A stretch of DNA of 24,502 nucleotides from DASZPL01 sp035550315 (GCA_035550315.1 DASZPL010000176.1:1-24502); one strand, 5' to 3'; positions 8,293-16,489 are shown, counted from the stretch's first letter. The notes: generated from the sequence alone by a model not told the origin. Translations and numbers: made by a program.

Positions 8293-9396
8293 ATGGGCCG
8301 GGTGGTCGTCGTCGGTGCGGGCATCGTCGGAAGCCTGCACGCCCTCATCGCTCATGACCGCGGGCACGACGTCGTTCATATCGAGCGGGAGGCGACCACG
8401 CGCGGCGCGAGTGTTCGCAATTTCGGCCTGCTCTGGGTCAGCGGACGCCAGGCCGGCCCGGAGCTCGCGTTGGCGCTGCGCGCCCGAGCAGGCTGGGACC
8501 GAGTGGCAGCCCGAATCCCCGCGGTCGGACTGCGCCCAGACGGCTCGCTGACACTGGCGCGCGATGACCTGGAACTGAAGCTGCTCGTCGAAGCGGGCAA
8601 CCTCGCCGACGCGGACGCCCGCGGTTTCCGACTGCTAGACCCGGCCGAGGCCCGCGAGCTCAACCCGGCAATCGCCACCGACGTCTGCGGCGCGCTGTGG
8701 TGCCAACGCGACGGCATCGTCGAGCCACGGCTCGCCGCGCGAGCGATCGTCGACTATCTGCGGGCGCAGTCGCGCTATCAATGGCTGTCACGCCGCGAGA
8801 TTGTCGATGTCGCCGACCATCGCGTGGTCGACCACGACGGCTCCGTCCACGAGGCGGACATCGCCGTGATTTGTACTGGCGCGTGGCATACCGGTGTCGC
8901 CGCCCGAGGGTTGCACGGGATCCCCGTCCGCCGGGTGCGACTCCAGATGCTGCAAACCTTTCCCTTCCCGGTGCGATTGACCACGTCGATCGCCGACATT
9001 GACGCGCTCCGCTACTACCCGGCCTACGCGGAGCTGCCGGTCGCGCTGCTACCACCGCAACCAGCGGTGGCGCAGCGCGCCCATGCCCAACTGCTGATCG
9101 TGCAACGGCAAGACGGCTCGTTGACCATCGGCGACACCCACGAGTACGACGAGCCATTCGGCTTTGACGTGCAGGAGGCGGTGTATACCCACCTGCTCGA
9201 ACGGGCTGGTCAGCTGCTCGGCCGGCCGTTGCCGCCGGTCCGGTCGCGCTGGGCCGGTGTGTACAGCCAGGTCACGGACGACCGGCTCTACATCCGAGAG
9301 CAGCTCGCCGACGGCGTTGTCCTCGTCACCGGCCTGGGCGGTCGGGGCATGACGTGCGCGCCAACCGTTGCCGCGGAGACCTTCGGATGGACCTAG
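8293..9396 (+). CDS. FAD-dependent amine oxidoreductase, phosphonate-cluster type (TIGR03364-like)
   Basis: DAO-fold flavoenzyme, 367 residues. The dinucleotide-binding motif VVVGAGIVGS (about 5-14) is followed by an acidic ribose-binding residue near E31. SVRNFGLLWVSGR and the C-terminal TGLGGRGMTCAPTVAAETF match the clade recorded as neighbouring phosphonatase-like hydrolases. Family members oxidatively deaminate small amines; in phosphonate clusters the expected substrate is 2-aminoethylphosphonate (AEP), an N-methyl or hydroxy derivative, giving an aldehyde. It overlaps the next gene by 10 bases, and that gene is exactly the expected HAD partner, which strengthens the assignment. An 83-base gap separates it from the gene before, so it is likely first in the operon. 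The exact substrate is unknown. Confidence 0.85.
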   Translation: MGRVVVVGAGIVGSLHALIAHDRGHDVVHIEREATTRGASVRNFGLLWVSGRQAGPELALALRARAGWDRVAARIPAVGLRPDGSLTLARDDLELKLLVEAGNLADADARGFRLLDPAEARELNPAIATDVCGALWCQRDGIVEPRLAARAIVDYLRAQSRYQWLSRREIVDVADHRVVDHDGSVHEADIAVICTGAWHTGVAARGLHGIPVRRVRLQMLQTFPFPVRLTTSIADIDALRYYPAYAELPVALLPPQPAVAQRAHAQLLIVQRQDGSLTIGDTHEYDEPFGFDVQEAVYTHLLERAGQLLGRPLPPVRSRWAGVYSQVTDDRLYIREQLADGVVLVTGLGGRGMTCAPTVAAETFGWT

Positions 9397-10094
9397 AGCT
9401 CGCCTGCCTCGACATGGCGGGTACGACGATTCGCGACGACGGCGTCGTGTCGGACGCTTTCCGTGAGGCGATCGCCAGCGCCGGCCTGCGTCCCAACACG
9501 ACGGATTGGGAGACCGCGCAGCGAGTGGTCACGGCCACCATGGGCCAGTCGAAGATTTCGGTCTTTCGCCAGCTCTTCCATGACGAGGCGCTTGCCCAGA
9601 CGGCCAATCGCGCCTTCGAATGTTCCTATCGAGCCCGAGTGGACGCCGGGTTGGTCGAGGCGATGCCAGGTGCCGTGGAGGTGATGGCTCAGCTGCGCGA
9701 CTGTGGGGCGCAGGTGTGCCTGACCACGGGCTTCGCCTCGACCACCCGCGACGTCATTCTCGACCGGCTCGGCTGGCACGGGCTGATCGACCTTGCGCTC
9801 TCACCGGCCGATGCCGGCCGCGGGCGGCCCGCACCCGACATGATCCTGCTCGCGGCGCTTCGACTGCAGGTGTCGCGAATGGCAGCCGTCGCGGTCGTCG
9901 GAGACACCGCCAGTGACATCGAGAGCGGTCATCGGGCGGGAGCCGGGCTGGTGGTTGGCGTCACCAGCGGGAGCGGCGCACCTCACGCCCTCGAAGCGGC
10001 CGGTGCCGACATCGTGCTCGCGGATATCACCGGGCTCCCTGACCTGCTCGGCCTCCCGGCACAACCCACTGCCGCGCTGCCGGACCGGCGGTGA
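9387..10094 (+). CDS. Phosphonatase-like HAD hydrolase (TIGR03351-like, PhnX relative)
   Basis: Predicted C-P bond hydrolase acting on phosphonoacetaldehyde or a close analogue, 235 residues. The nucleophile motif is LDMAGTT (D9), the DxAGT form diagnostic of phosphonatases rather than DxDGT. The cap domain has MGQSKISVF, where K56 fits the Schiff-base lysine of PhnX (MGxxK). An arginine (GRGRPAPDM) replaces the usual HAD lysine, another phosphonatase trait, and the last acid motif is VVGDTASDIESG. ATG 9387 is chosen because GGAGA lies 8 bases upstream and it starts at the conserved N-terminus; it overlaps the oxidoreductase stop by 10 bases. The expected product is phosphate plus an aldehyde. 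Confidence 0.87.
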   Translation: MDLELACLDMAGTTIRDDGVVSDAFREAIASAGLRPNTTDWETAQRVVTATMGQSKISVFRQLFHDEALAQTANRAFECSYRARVDAGLVEAMPGAVEVMAQLRDCGAQVCLTTGFASTTRDVILDRLGWHGLIDLALSPADAGRGRPAPDMILLAALRLQVSRMAAVAVVGDTASDIESGHRAGAGLVVGVTSGSGAPHALEAAGADIVLADITGLPDLLGLPAQPTAALPDRR

Positions 10095-10648
10095 GACTGC
10101 TCGACGACGTGATCGCCGTCCTCGAGCGAGGGGCAGCCGACACGACCGGCGGCGGCGAACACGGCGGCTTCACGCTCCTCGAGCATGGCCTGCAATGCGC
10201 CGCGGGCCTCCGGCTGCGACGACCCGCCGACCTCGAACTGCAAGTTGCCGGCCTCGTGCACGACGTCGGCCAGACGTTGACCGGCAACGATATGGCCCAG
10301 CACGGGCTCGCGGCAGCACGGTTCGTGCGACCGCTGTTCGGCCCTCGGGTTGCGGCACTGGTCGAACTCCATGTGCCGGCGAAGCGATACCTCGCATCCG
10401 TCGATCCCAGCTACCGCGACCGGCTTTCCGATGCCAGCCAGGAGAGCTTGCTTGCGCAGGGGGACCTGATGTCGGCTGTCGAAATTCGCCGGTTCCGCGC
10501 GCGCCCGGAGGCGGCTGACGCCGTCGTGTTGCGCCGCGCGGACGACGAAGCGAAGGTGGCCGGCGCTCGGGTGCCGACGCTCATCGACTGGCTGCCGGCG
10601 CTCCGCGCGATCGCTGGGTTTCACGCGACCTCCGCCAACCCGTCATGA
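10091..10648 (+). CDS. PhnZ-like HD-domain oxygenase (phosphonate-operon HD protein, TIGR03276-like)
   Basis: HD-fold protein of 185 residues resembling PhnZ, the mixed-valence di-iron oxygenase that cleaves 1-hydroxy-2-aminoethylphosphonate to glycine and phosphate. Predicted metal ligands appear in order: H32 (LLEHGLQ), H57-D58 (LVHDVGQ), H71 (AQHG), H94 (ELHVPAKRYL) and D151 or D152 (RRADDEAKVAG). The HVPAKRY and DDEAKV blocks are typical of the family. Two deviations are seen: HDxGH is HDVGQ, and no tyrosine lies about ten residues before H32 where PhnZ has its gating Tyr. GTG 10091 overlaps the HAD stop in a GTGA, indicating coupled translation. Substrate may differ from that of PhnZ. 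Confidence 0.83.
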   Translation: MRLLDDVIAVLERGAADTTGGGEHGGFTLLEHGLQCAAGLRLRRPADLELQVAGLVHDVGQTLTGNDMAQHGLAAARFVRPLFGPRVAALVELHVPAKRYLASVDPSYRDRLSDASQESLLAQGDLMSAVEIRRFRARPEAADAVVLRRADDEAKVAGARVPTLIDWLPALRAIAGFHATSANPS

Positions 10649-10713
10649 GGCGGTCACCATCCGGCCGTTTTGGGCCGCGACGCTGCCCACATCTGACGGA
10701 AAGGAAGACAACT

Positions 10714-11859
10714 GTGTCGAGCTCGAAACTGCGGTTGAGCGCGCTCGCCGCGGCGGGGGCGCTGCTTGCCGCCGGATGCGGCAGCAGCGGCGGATCCAAC
10801 TCTGGATCGGCTCCAGCCTCGGACGCCACGTGGCAGACCGCCACCTCGGCAGCCGACGGCGGAGGGATGGCCGCGCTGGTTGCCGCGGCAAAGCAGGAAG
10901 GCACCCTCAACGTCATCACGTTGCCGAAGAACTGGGCCAACTACGGAACCATCATGGCCGACTTCACGAAGAAGTACGGCATCAAGATCAACGACGCGAA
11001 TCCGGATGGCTCCAGCCAGGACGAGATCAACGCGGTCAAGCAGCTGAAGGGCCAGTCTCGAGCACCGGACGTGCTCGACATGGGGACGTCGTTCGCCATC
11101 GGCGCGGCAACAGACGGGCTGCTTGCGCCGTACAAGGTCGCGTCGTGGGACCAGATCCCCGCGAACGAAAAGGCCGCCGACGGGAGCTGGTTTGACGACT
11201 ACGGCGGCTACGTCGCGATCGGCTACGACAGCAAGAAGATCACCGATCCCCCGACGTCGTTCCATGACCTGTTGAAGCCTGAGTACAAGAACGAGGTTGG
11301 CATCAACGGAAACCCGACGCAGGCAGGGGCCGCCTTCGCGGCGGTGTACGCAGCTTCACTTGCCAACGGCGGATCGTTCGGCAACATCCAACCCGGGATC
11401 GACTACTTCAAGCGGCTGCACCAGGTTGGCAACTTCGTGCCGGTCACTGCAGGACCGTCAACGGTCCAAAGCGGGCAGACACCGATCGTCATCTGGTGGG
11501 ACTACTTGCTCGGCTCCGAAGTCGCCGCGCAAAACCCGAACTTCAAAATCGTCATTCCGTCGGATGGCCAGTACGCCAGCTACTACACCCAAGCGATCAG
11601 CAAGACCGCGCCACATCCTGCCGCCGCACGACTTTGGGAGGAGTACCTCTACTCGGTAACCGGGCAGAACCTATGGCTCGACGGTGGCGCTCGCCCGGTT
11701 GAGCTGGCGTCTTTGGTGCAGAACAACTCGGTGAACCAGACCGCGTACCACACACTGCCGCAGGCACCCACCGGTGCGCTGACCTTCCCGTCTGTATCCC
11801 AGCTGACCAAAGCACAGACGGCGGTATCGCAGGGCTGGTCCGCTGCCGTCGGCGGCTAA
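10714..11859 (+). CDS. Lipoprotein solute-binding protein of an AEP-type ABC importer
   Basis: Family-1-like extracellular solute-binding protein, 381 residues from GTG 10714, which has GGAAAGGAAG 7-16 bases upstream. The signal peptide ends in a lipobox, ALLAAGC, with lipidated C22, followed by a Ser/Gly linker. The mature domain (TLPKNWANYGTIMADFTKKY, DVLDMGTSFAIG, QTPIVIWWDYLLGSE) resembles iron/polyamine/phosphonate-type binding proteins such as AepX or PhnS. The enzymes upstream and the permeases downstream make an aminophosphonate the most likely ligand, but the binding residues cannot be read reliably by eye. A 65-base gap separates it from the HD gene, so an internal promoter is possible. 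Confidence 0.85.
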   Translation: MSSSKLRLSALAAAGALLAAGCGSSGGSNSGSAPASDATWQTATSAADGGGMAALVAAAKQEGTLNVITLPKNWANYGTIMADFTKKYGIKINDANPDGSSQDEINAVKQLKGQSRAPDVLDMGTSFAIGAATDGLLAPYKVASWDQIPANEKAADGSWFDDYGGYVAIGYDSKKITDPPTSFHDLLKPEYKNEVGINGNPTQAGAAFAAVYAASLANGGSFGNIQPGIDYFKRLHQVGNFVPVTAGPSTVQSGQTPIVIWWDYLLGSEVAAQNPNFKIVIPSDGQYASYYTQAISKTAPHPAAARLWEEYLYSVTGQNLWLDGGARPVELASLVQNNSVNQTAYHTLPQAPTGALTFPSVSQLTKAQTAVSQGWSAAVGG

Positions 11860-11865
11860 CTGCCG

Positions 11866-12771
11866 ATGGCAGTAGCAATCGCGGCACATCCCGTCTCCCC
11901 CAGCCGGTGGCGGGATGCGCTGCGCACTCAGCGGCTTGCAAGCGCGGCCGGAATCGCACCATTCGCCGCGTACACCGTGCTGTTCCTGCTCGTCCCCACG
12001 GTTGCGGTGGTCGTCGGCGCTTTCCAAAAGCCCGGCGGCGGCTACACCCTCGACAACCTCGACACGGCCGTTCACGGCGTCTACCTCCACGGGTTCGAGA
12101 CCAGCCTGCGACTGTCGCTGTTCGCCTCGGTCATACCGGCATTCCTGGGCTTGGTCGTCGCCTATGCGGTGCACACCGCAAGCCCGACCTCGGCGATCCG
12201 CCGGGTCGTGGTTACAGCGTCGGGTGTGTTCGCCAACTTCGGCGGCGTGCCACTTGCCTTCATCTTCATCGTCACGCTGGGGTCCAACGGCCTGGTGACC
12301 GGCTGGCTCAGCGACGTCGGCTTCGATCCCTACGCACATGGGCTGACGCTCTACGGGCTTTCGGGCGTCGCGCTGGTCTACCTGTATTTCCAGATTCCAC
12401 TGATGGTCCTGGTGATCCTGCCGGCGCTGGAAGGCCTTCGCCCCGCGTGGCGGGAGGCCGCGCGGAACCTCGGAGCCAGCTCCTGGCAGTACTGGCTACG
12501 CGTGGGCGGCCCAGTGCTGACACCGTCGTTCCTGGGCGCCATGTTGCTGCTGTTCGGTAGCGCGTTCTCGGCGTACGCCACTGCGGAGGCGCAGACCAGT
12601 GGCAGTATCCCGCTGACGTCCATCCAGATCGGCTCGTTCCTCAACGGCAACGTGATCTCCGGCCAGCAGAACGTCGGCAAGGCGCTCGGCTTCGGGATGA
12701 TCGTCATTACCGCGGCAGTGATGGTCCTCTACACGCTGCTCCAACGCAGGGCGTCGCGGTGGTCGCGCTAG
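11866..12771 (+). CDS. ABC transporter permease, aminophosphonate-type importer (subunit 1)
   Basis: Polytopic membrane protein of 301 residues with about six spans. The cytoplasmic EAA loop is EAARNLGASSWQYW (about 197-210), followed by RVGGPVLTPSFLGAML. The N-terminal span (APFAAYTVLFLLVPTVAVVV) and the loop FQKPGGGYTLDNL are typical of iron/spermidine/AEP-type permeases. It begins 6 bases after the binding-protein stop and overlaps the next permease by 13 bases, so the pair is co-translated and probably forms the heterodimeric channel. Confidence 0.9.
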   Translation: MAVAIAAHPVSPSRWRDALRTQRLASAAGIAPFAAYTVLFLLVPTVAVVVGAFQKPGGGYTLDNLDTAVHGVYLHGFETSLRLSLFASVIPAFLGLVVAYAVHTASPTSAIRRVVVTASGVFANFGGVPLAFIFIVTLGSNGLVTGWLSDVGFDPYAHGLTLYGLSGVALVYLYFQIPLMVLVILPALEGLRPAWREAARNLGASSWQYWLRVGGPVLTPSFLGAMLLLFGSAFSAYATAEAQTSGSIPLTSIQIGSFLNGNVISGQQNVGKALGFGMIVITAAVMVLYTLLQRRASRWSR

Positions 12772-13598
12772 CACCCGCGCCGCCGGCCGACGCTTCCACC
12801 GCCCGCAGAGGCGCACACTTGCCGCGGCTGCGCCGGCCGTCGCCATTCCGCGCGGTCGTGTTGATCGTCGCCGGCGCCTACTTCTTGATCCCGCTCTACG
12901 CCGCTGTGCGGTTCTGCCTGCGGTCGGCCTCCGGCGGGCTGTCGTTCGAGGCCATCACCGGTATCCCGCACCAGGAAGGCTTTGCCTCGGCATTCGAGCT
13001 GTCACTACGGCTCGCGCTGGTGACCACGCTGATCACGCTCGTGCTGATCGTCCCGACCGCAGTCGTCGTTCACCTGCGGCTTCCCCGATTGCGCCGACTG
13101 CTCGACGGCATCACCATCCTGCCGATCGTCATTCCGCCGGTGGTCCTCATCGTCGGCGTGCTGGAGGTGGCACCGACGACGCTCAAGGCGACGTCGTACC
13201 TGTTGGCCCTGGAGTACGTCGTACTGGCGATGCCGTTGGCGTACCGCGCAATCGACGCAGGTTTACGGGCACTCGACCTCCGCACCCTCGTCGAGGCATC
13301 CCGATCGCTGGGTTCGAGTTGGCCGACCACGCTTTGGCGAGTGCTGCTGCCGAATCTGCGCACCGCGATGCTGTCAGCGACGGTGCTCACCGTGGCGCTT
13401 GTCCTCGGCGAGTACACGTTGGCCACGCTCGACCAGTACCAGACCTTTCCGGTCTGGATCGTCGCCTTCGACCAGGACAACGCGCAGACATCGGTAGCGG
13501 CGTCGTTGATGGCGCTGCTCGTGACGTGGCTCATCTTGCTCGCCATTTCGGCACTCGGCACACGACGGTCGAGAAATCGACGGGAGGTCTCGGTATGA
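12759..13598 (+). CDS. ABC transporter permease, aminophosphonate-type importer (subunit 2)
   Basis: Second permease, 279 residues from GTG 12759, with about six spans and the EAA loop EASRSLGSSWPTTLWRVLLP (about 179-198). The TM region GITILPIVIPPVVLIVGVLE and the late span VLTVALVLGEYTLATL are typical of the PotC/PhnV-like half of such importers. Its start lies inside the previous permease and its stop overlaps the ATPase start (ATGA), which fixes the order of the transporter operon. Confidence 0.9.
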   Translation: MVALAPAPPADASTARRGAHLPRLRRPSPFRAVVLIVAGAYFLIPLYAAVRFCLRSASGGLSFEAITGIPHQEGFASAFELSLRLALVTTLITLVLIVPTAVVVHLRLPRLRRLLDGITILPIVIPPVVLIVGVLEVAPTTLKATSYLLALEYVVLAMPLAYRAIDAGLRALDLRTLVEASRSLGSSWPTTLWRVLLPNLRTAMLSATVLTVALVLGEYTLATLDQYQTFPVWIVAFDQDNAQTSVAASLMALLVTWLILLAISALGTRRSRNRREVSV

Positions 13599-14770
13599 CG
13601 ACGCAGACGATGGCGAGCCCGGATCGGTCAGGCCCGTCCCTTCTACCGCCGGCTGCCGGCGCGCCCGTCAGCTTCGCTGCCGTGAGCCGGCGCTTCGGGC
13701 GCGCCGTTGCGCTGGACGGGCTGACCCTCGACATCGCCCCAGGCGAGCTGCTTGCACTGCTCGGTCCGTCCGGGTGCGGCAAGACGACCGCGCTGCGGAT
13801 CCTCGCCGGGTTCGAATCCGCCGACAGTGGGGCGGTGACCGTTGATGGCCGCGACATCGCGAAGGTCCCCGCACAGCGCCGCGACATCGGCATGGTGTTC
13901 CAGAGCTACTCGCTGTTTCCGAACCTCACCGCCCTGGAGAACGTCAGCTTCGGGCTGCGGATCCGGCGCCAGCCCCGAGCCGCCCGGCGGACCCGAGCGG
14001 GCGAACTGCTTGAGATGGTCGGCCTCTCCGACCGATCGAGCCAGTATCCGCACCAGCTTTCCGGCGGCCAGCAGCAACGGGTCGCGCTCGCGAGGGCACT
14101 CGCGATCGAGCCGCGCGTCCTGCTGCTTGACGAGCCGCTGTCGGCGCTCGACGCCCAGGTGCGGCTACAGCTCCGCGAACAGATCCGGTCACTGCAGCAA
14201 CGCCTCGGCACCACCACGCTGTTCGTCACACACGATCAGGAAGAAGCGTTGTCGATGGCAGACCGTGTCGGCGTGATGCGCAACGGCAAGCTGGAGCAGG
14301 TCGCCGCGCCGACCGAGCTGTACAACCAGCCGGCGACCGGTTTCGTTGCGGAGTTCGTCGGGACCATCAATCGCATCCCGGCCAATGTGAGTGGCCGGCA
14401 CACAATCGAGGTGCTTGGGCGGTCGGTGCGCTACCTCGGCGAGCAGCGACGCGTCGGTCCACTGGACGCCCTGGTCCGACCCGAAGCCTTGGGTCTGACC
14501 CGCTCTGCCGACGGCTCGGGAATCGTGGCGGGTAAGACATTTCTCGGCGCGGTCACCCGCGTCATGGTCCTGATGTCCGGCGACCTGGCGATCCGTGCGG
14601 ACCTGCCCAGCACGACGGCGGCAATGCTCGCCATCGGTGACGCCGTCAACGTCGTACTGCTCACCGACGAAGTGCTGATCAGCGATCCGGCGCCCGGCGC
14701 GGTCGTCGACGAGCCGGAGACGGTTGCGCAAATCACTCGCGACGCGGGGGTCCGGGGTGAACACGACTGA
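13595..14770 (+). CDS. ABC transporter ATP-binding protein, aminophosphonate-type importer
   Basis: Cytoplasmic ATPase of 391 residues. ATG 13595 is preferred over earlier in-frame starts because GGGAGG lies 7 bases upstream and it overlaps the permease stop in ATGA. Walker A GPSGCGKTT (about 57-65), Q-loop VFQSYSLFPN, signature LSGGQQQRVALARAL, Walker B LLLDEPLSALDA and switch VTHDQEEAL are all intact. The C-terminal ~130 residues after FVAEFVGTINRIP form a TOBE-like regulatory domain, as in PotA/FbpC/PhnT-type ATPases. The gene supplies the missing third component of the importer. Its ligand is inferred from neighbours, not from this protein. Confidence 0.9.
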   Translation: MTTQTMASPDRSGPSLLPPAAGAPVSFAAVSRRFGRAVALDGLTLDIAPGELLALLGPSGCGKTTALRILAGFESADSGAVTVDGRDIAKVPAQRRDIGMVFQSYSLFPNLTALENVSFGLRIRRQPRAARRTRAGELLEMVGLSDRSSQYPHQLSGGQQQRVALARALAIEPRVLLLDEPLSALDAQVRLQLREQIRSLQQRLGTTTLFVTHDQEEALSMADRVGVMRNGKLEQVAAPTELYNQPATGFVAEFVGTINRIPANVSGRHTIEVLGRSVRYLGEQRRVGPLDALVRPEALGLTRSADGSGIVAGKTFLGAVTRVMVLMSGDLAIRADLPSTTAAMLAIGDAVNVVLLTDEVLISDPAPGAVVDEPETVAQITRDAGVRGEHD

Positions 14771-16391
14771 CCGACGCATCGTTCCGGGGTCGCCTGGGCG
14801 GGCCGGCTACCGCCGCCTGGTCACCGCGGCTGGAGAGCCGCATGTTCTGCGTCGGGAGCCTGGCGACGGCAGGTCGGACATCGATCATTCGGACCTTCGG
14901 CCGTTGTTGCTCGTCGCCCACTTGTCCGACCTCCACGTGATGGACCACCAGTCACCCGCACGGTTGGAGCTTTTGGACCGGTTCGCCGATCCGGATTCGC
15001 CTGCTCAGCGCGAGCTTGGCGTGATTCATACCTACCGACCACAAGAGCTCTTCACCTACCACGTGGTCGAAGCGATGGTGCAGGCGGTCAACGACGAGCC
15101 CGTCGGCCCGGTGTCGGGAGCGCCGATCGACTTCGCCGTCGTCACCGGCGATTCCACCGACAACGCCCAACACAACGAGCTTCGGGCCTACATCGACCTG
15201 CTCGACGGCGGCAGCGCCGTAACTCCGGACTCCGGCGCAGCCGACCGTTACGAAGGCGTCGCCGGAGCGGACGTGCTGGACGTGCGCTACTGGCGACCCG
15301 AAGGCCGCTCCGGCGACCTCCCCCGCTGGCGCTACGGCTTTCCCTCGATCCCCGGCGTGCTCGACGCGTCGCGCGCACCGTTTCTCCCGACCGGCTTGCG
15401 TCTTCCCTGGCTAGCCGTTCACGGCAATCACGACCAGCTGCTGCAAGGGACGGTGCCGCCGACGACTCAATGGATCGACGGTCAGACCGGCTTCCGAAAA
15501 CTGGTGTCACCGCCGCGCGGGCTCGATCCGGTCGCGACCTATCGCGCATTCGAGAGCTGCGACCCGACCGCGTTACGACGACTCCGGGGAGCGGAGAGCC
15601 TACGCGTGACGGGCGACCTCGAACGACGGGCAGTTAGCCGCCATGAGCACGCGCGGGAGCACTTCCTGACGAGCGGCGAGCCGCTCGGCCATGGTTACAC
15701 CATCCGTAACGTCCGCGACGGCAGCGCGTACTACGCGTTCGACCACGGCGCCGTACGGGGGCTCGTGCTTGACACTGTGAACGAGCACGGTGGCTGGCAA
15801 GGGTCGATCGACCGCGACCAGTTCGGCTGGCTCGCTCGGGAGCTCGACAGCGCGAGGGACCGTCCGGTCGTGCTGTTCAGCCACCATCCGCTCGAAAGCT
15901 TGGTGAACGACCGGCATCCGGCTGGCACACCTGCACCAGTCCTTCGAGCCGAGATGCGGGCGCTGTTGCTCGCGTACCCCAACCTCGTCCTGTGGCTCAA
16001 CGGCCACACCCACATTCACGCCGTGTCGCCGGTGCGCCGGGCGGACGGCATGATCGCGTTCTGGCAAGTGACGACGGCGTCGCACATCGATTGGCCACAG
16101 CAGAGCCGGATCGTAGAGCTGCTCGAGACCGAAGCCGGCTTCGTCGTGGCCTGCACCGTCGTCGACTCCGCCGGCTCGTTGAACTGGACCGGACGCGACG
16201 ATCCGCTCGCCCTGGCGGGGCTGTCGCGGGAGCTCGCCGCGAATCACTGGCAAATCCGCGACGGTGTGACGGCGGTCGGGGGCGGGGGCGCCGGCACCAG
16301 GCTCGACCGCAACGTGATCGTCGGACTCACGAAACCACCGGGCGGTCGGATCGCCCGCCGCCGTGCGGTCCGCGAGCCGGCCCCGGCATGA
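14757..16391 (+). CDS. Calcineurin-like metallophosphoesterase (TIGR03767/PPA1498-like)
   Basis: Predicted two-metal phosphoesterase, 544 residues from GTG 14757. The full motif set is present: LSDLH (D58, H60), TGDSTDN (131-132), HGNHDQ (223-226), SHHP (375-378) and NGHTH (416-419). The large insertion between GNHD and SHHP is a family trait. No Sec or Tat signal is seen at this start, so it should act in the cytoplasm. Its start lies 14 bases inside the transporter ATPase, so it belongs to the phosphonate operon. A plausible role is hydrolysis of a phosphonate ester or phosphodiester brought in by the importer, releasing the free phosphonate for the upstream enzymes. That role is inference. 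Confidence 0.87.
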   Translation: MNTTDRRIVPGSPGRAGYRRLVTAAGEPHVLRREPGDGRSDIDHSDLRPLLLVAHLSDLHVMDHQSPARLELLDRFADPDSPAQRELGVIHTYRPQELFTYHVVEAMVQAVNDEPVGPVSGAPIDFAVVTGDSTDNAQHNELRAYIDLLDGGSAVTPDSGAADRYEGVAGADVLDVRYWRPEGRSGDLPRWRYGFPSIPGVLDASRAPFLPTGLRLPWLAVHGNHDQLLQGTVPPTTQWIDGQTGFRKLVSPPRGLDPVATYRAFESCDPTALRRLRGAESLRVTGDLERRAVSRHEHAREHFLTSGEPLGHGYTIRNVRDGSAYYAFDHGAVRGLVLDTVNEHGGWQGSIDRDQFGWLARELDSARDRPVVLFSHHPLESLVNDRHPAGTPAPVLRAEMRALLLAYPNLVLWLNGHTHIHAVSPVRRADGMIAFWQVTTASHIDWPQQSRIVELLETEAGFVVACTVVDSAGSLNWTGRDDPLALAGLSRELAANHWQIRDGVTAVGGGGAGTRLDRNVIVGLTKPPGGRIARRRAVREPAPA

Positions 16392-16412
16392 CGACTGTCG
16401 CCACGGTCCCGG

Positions 16413-16438
16413 TTGACAGGGGTTACCGCGGGTAACAT
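16413..16438 (+). promoter_or_regulatory. Candidate promoter/operator of the acyl-CoA dehydrogenase gene
   Basis: TTGACA occurs at 16413-16418. A perfect inverted repeat GTTACC-GCG-GGTAAC follows at 16422-16436, and TAACAT (16433-16438) could serve as a -10 element, though the spacing of 14 is short. The 15-base palindrome overlapping the presumed promoter suits a TetR-type repressor site, as is common before fatty-acid degradation genes in actinomycetes. The start codon lies 52 bases downstream. Confidence 0.5.
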
Positions 16439-16489
16439 CCTGGTGTGCGGCCCGCCAACCTGGGCCGGTTCCCAGCCAAGGAGTGTCCC

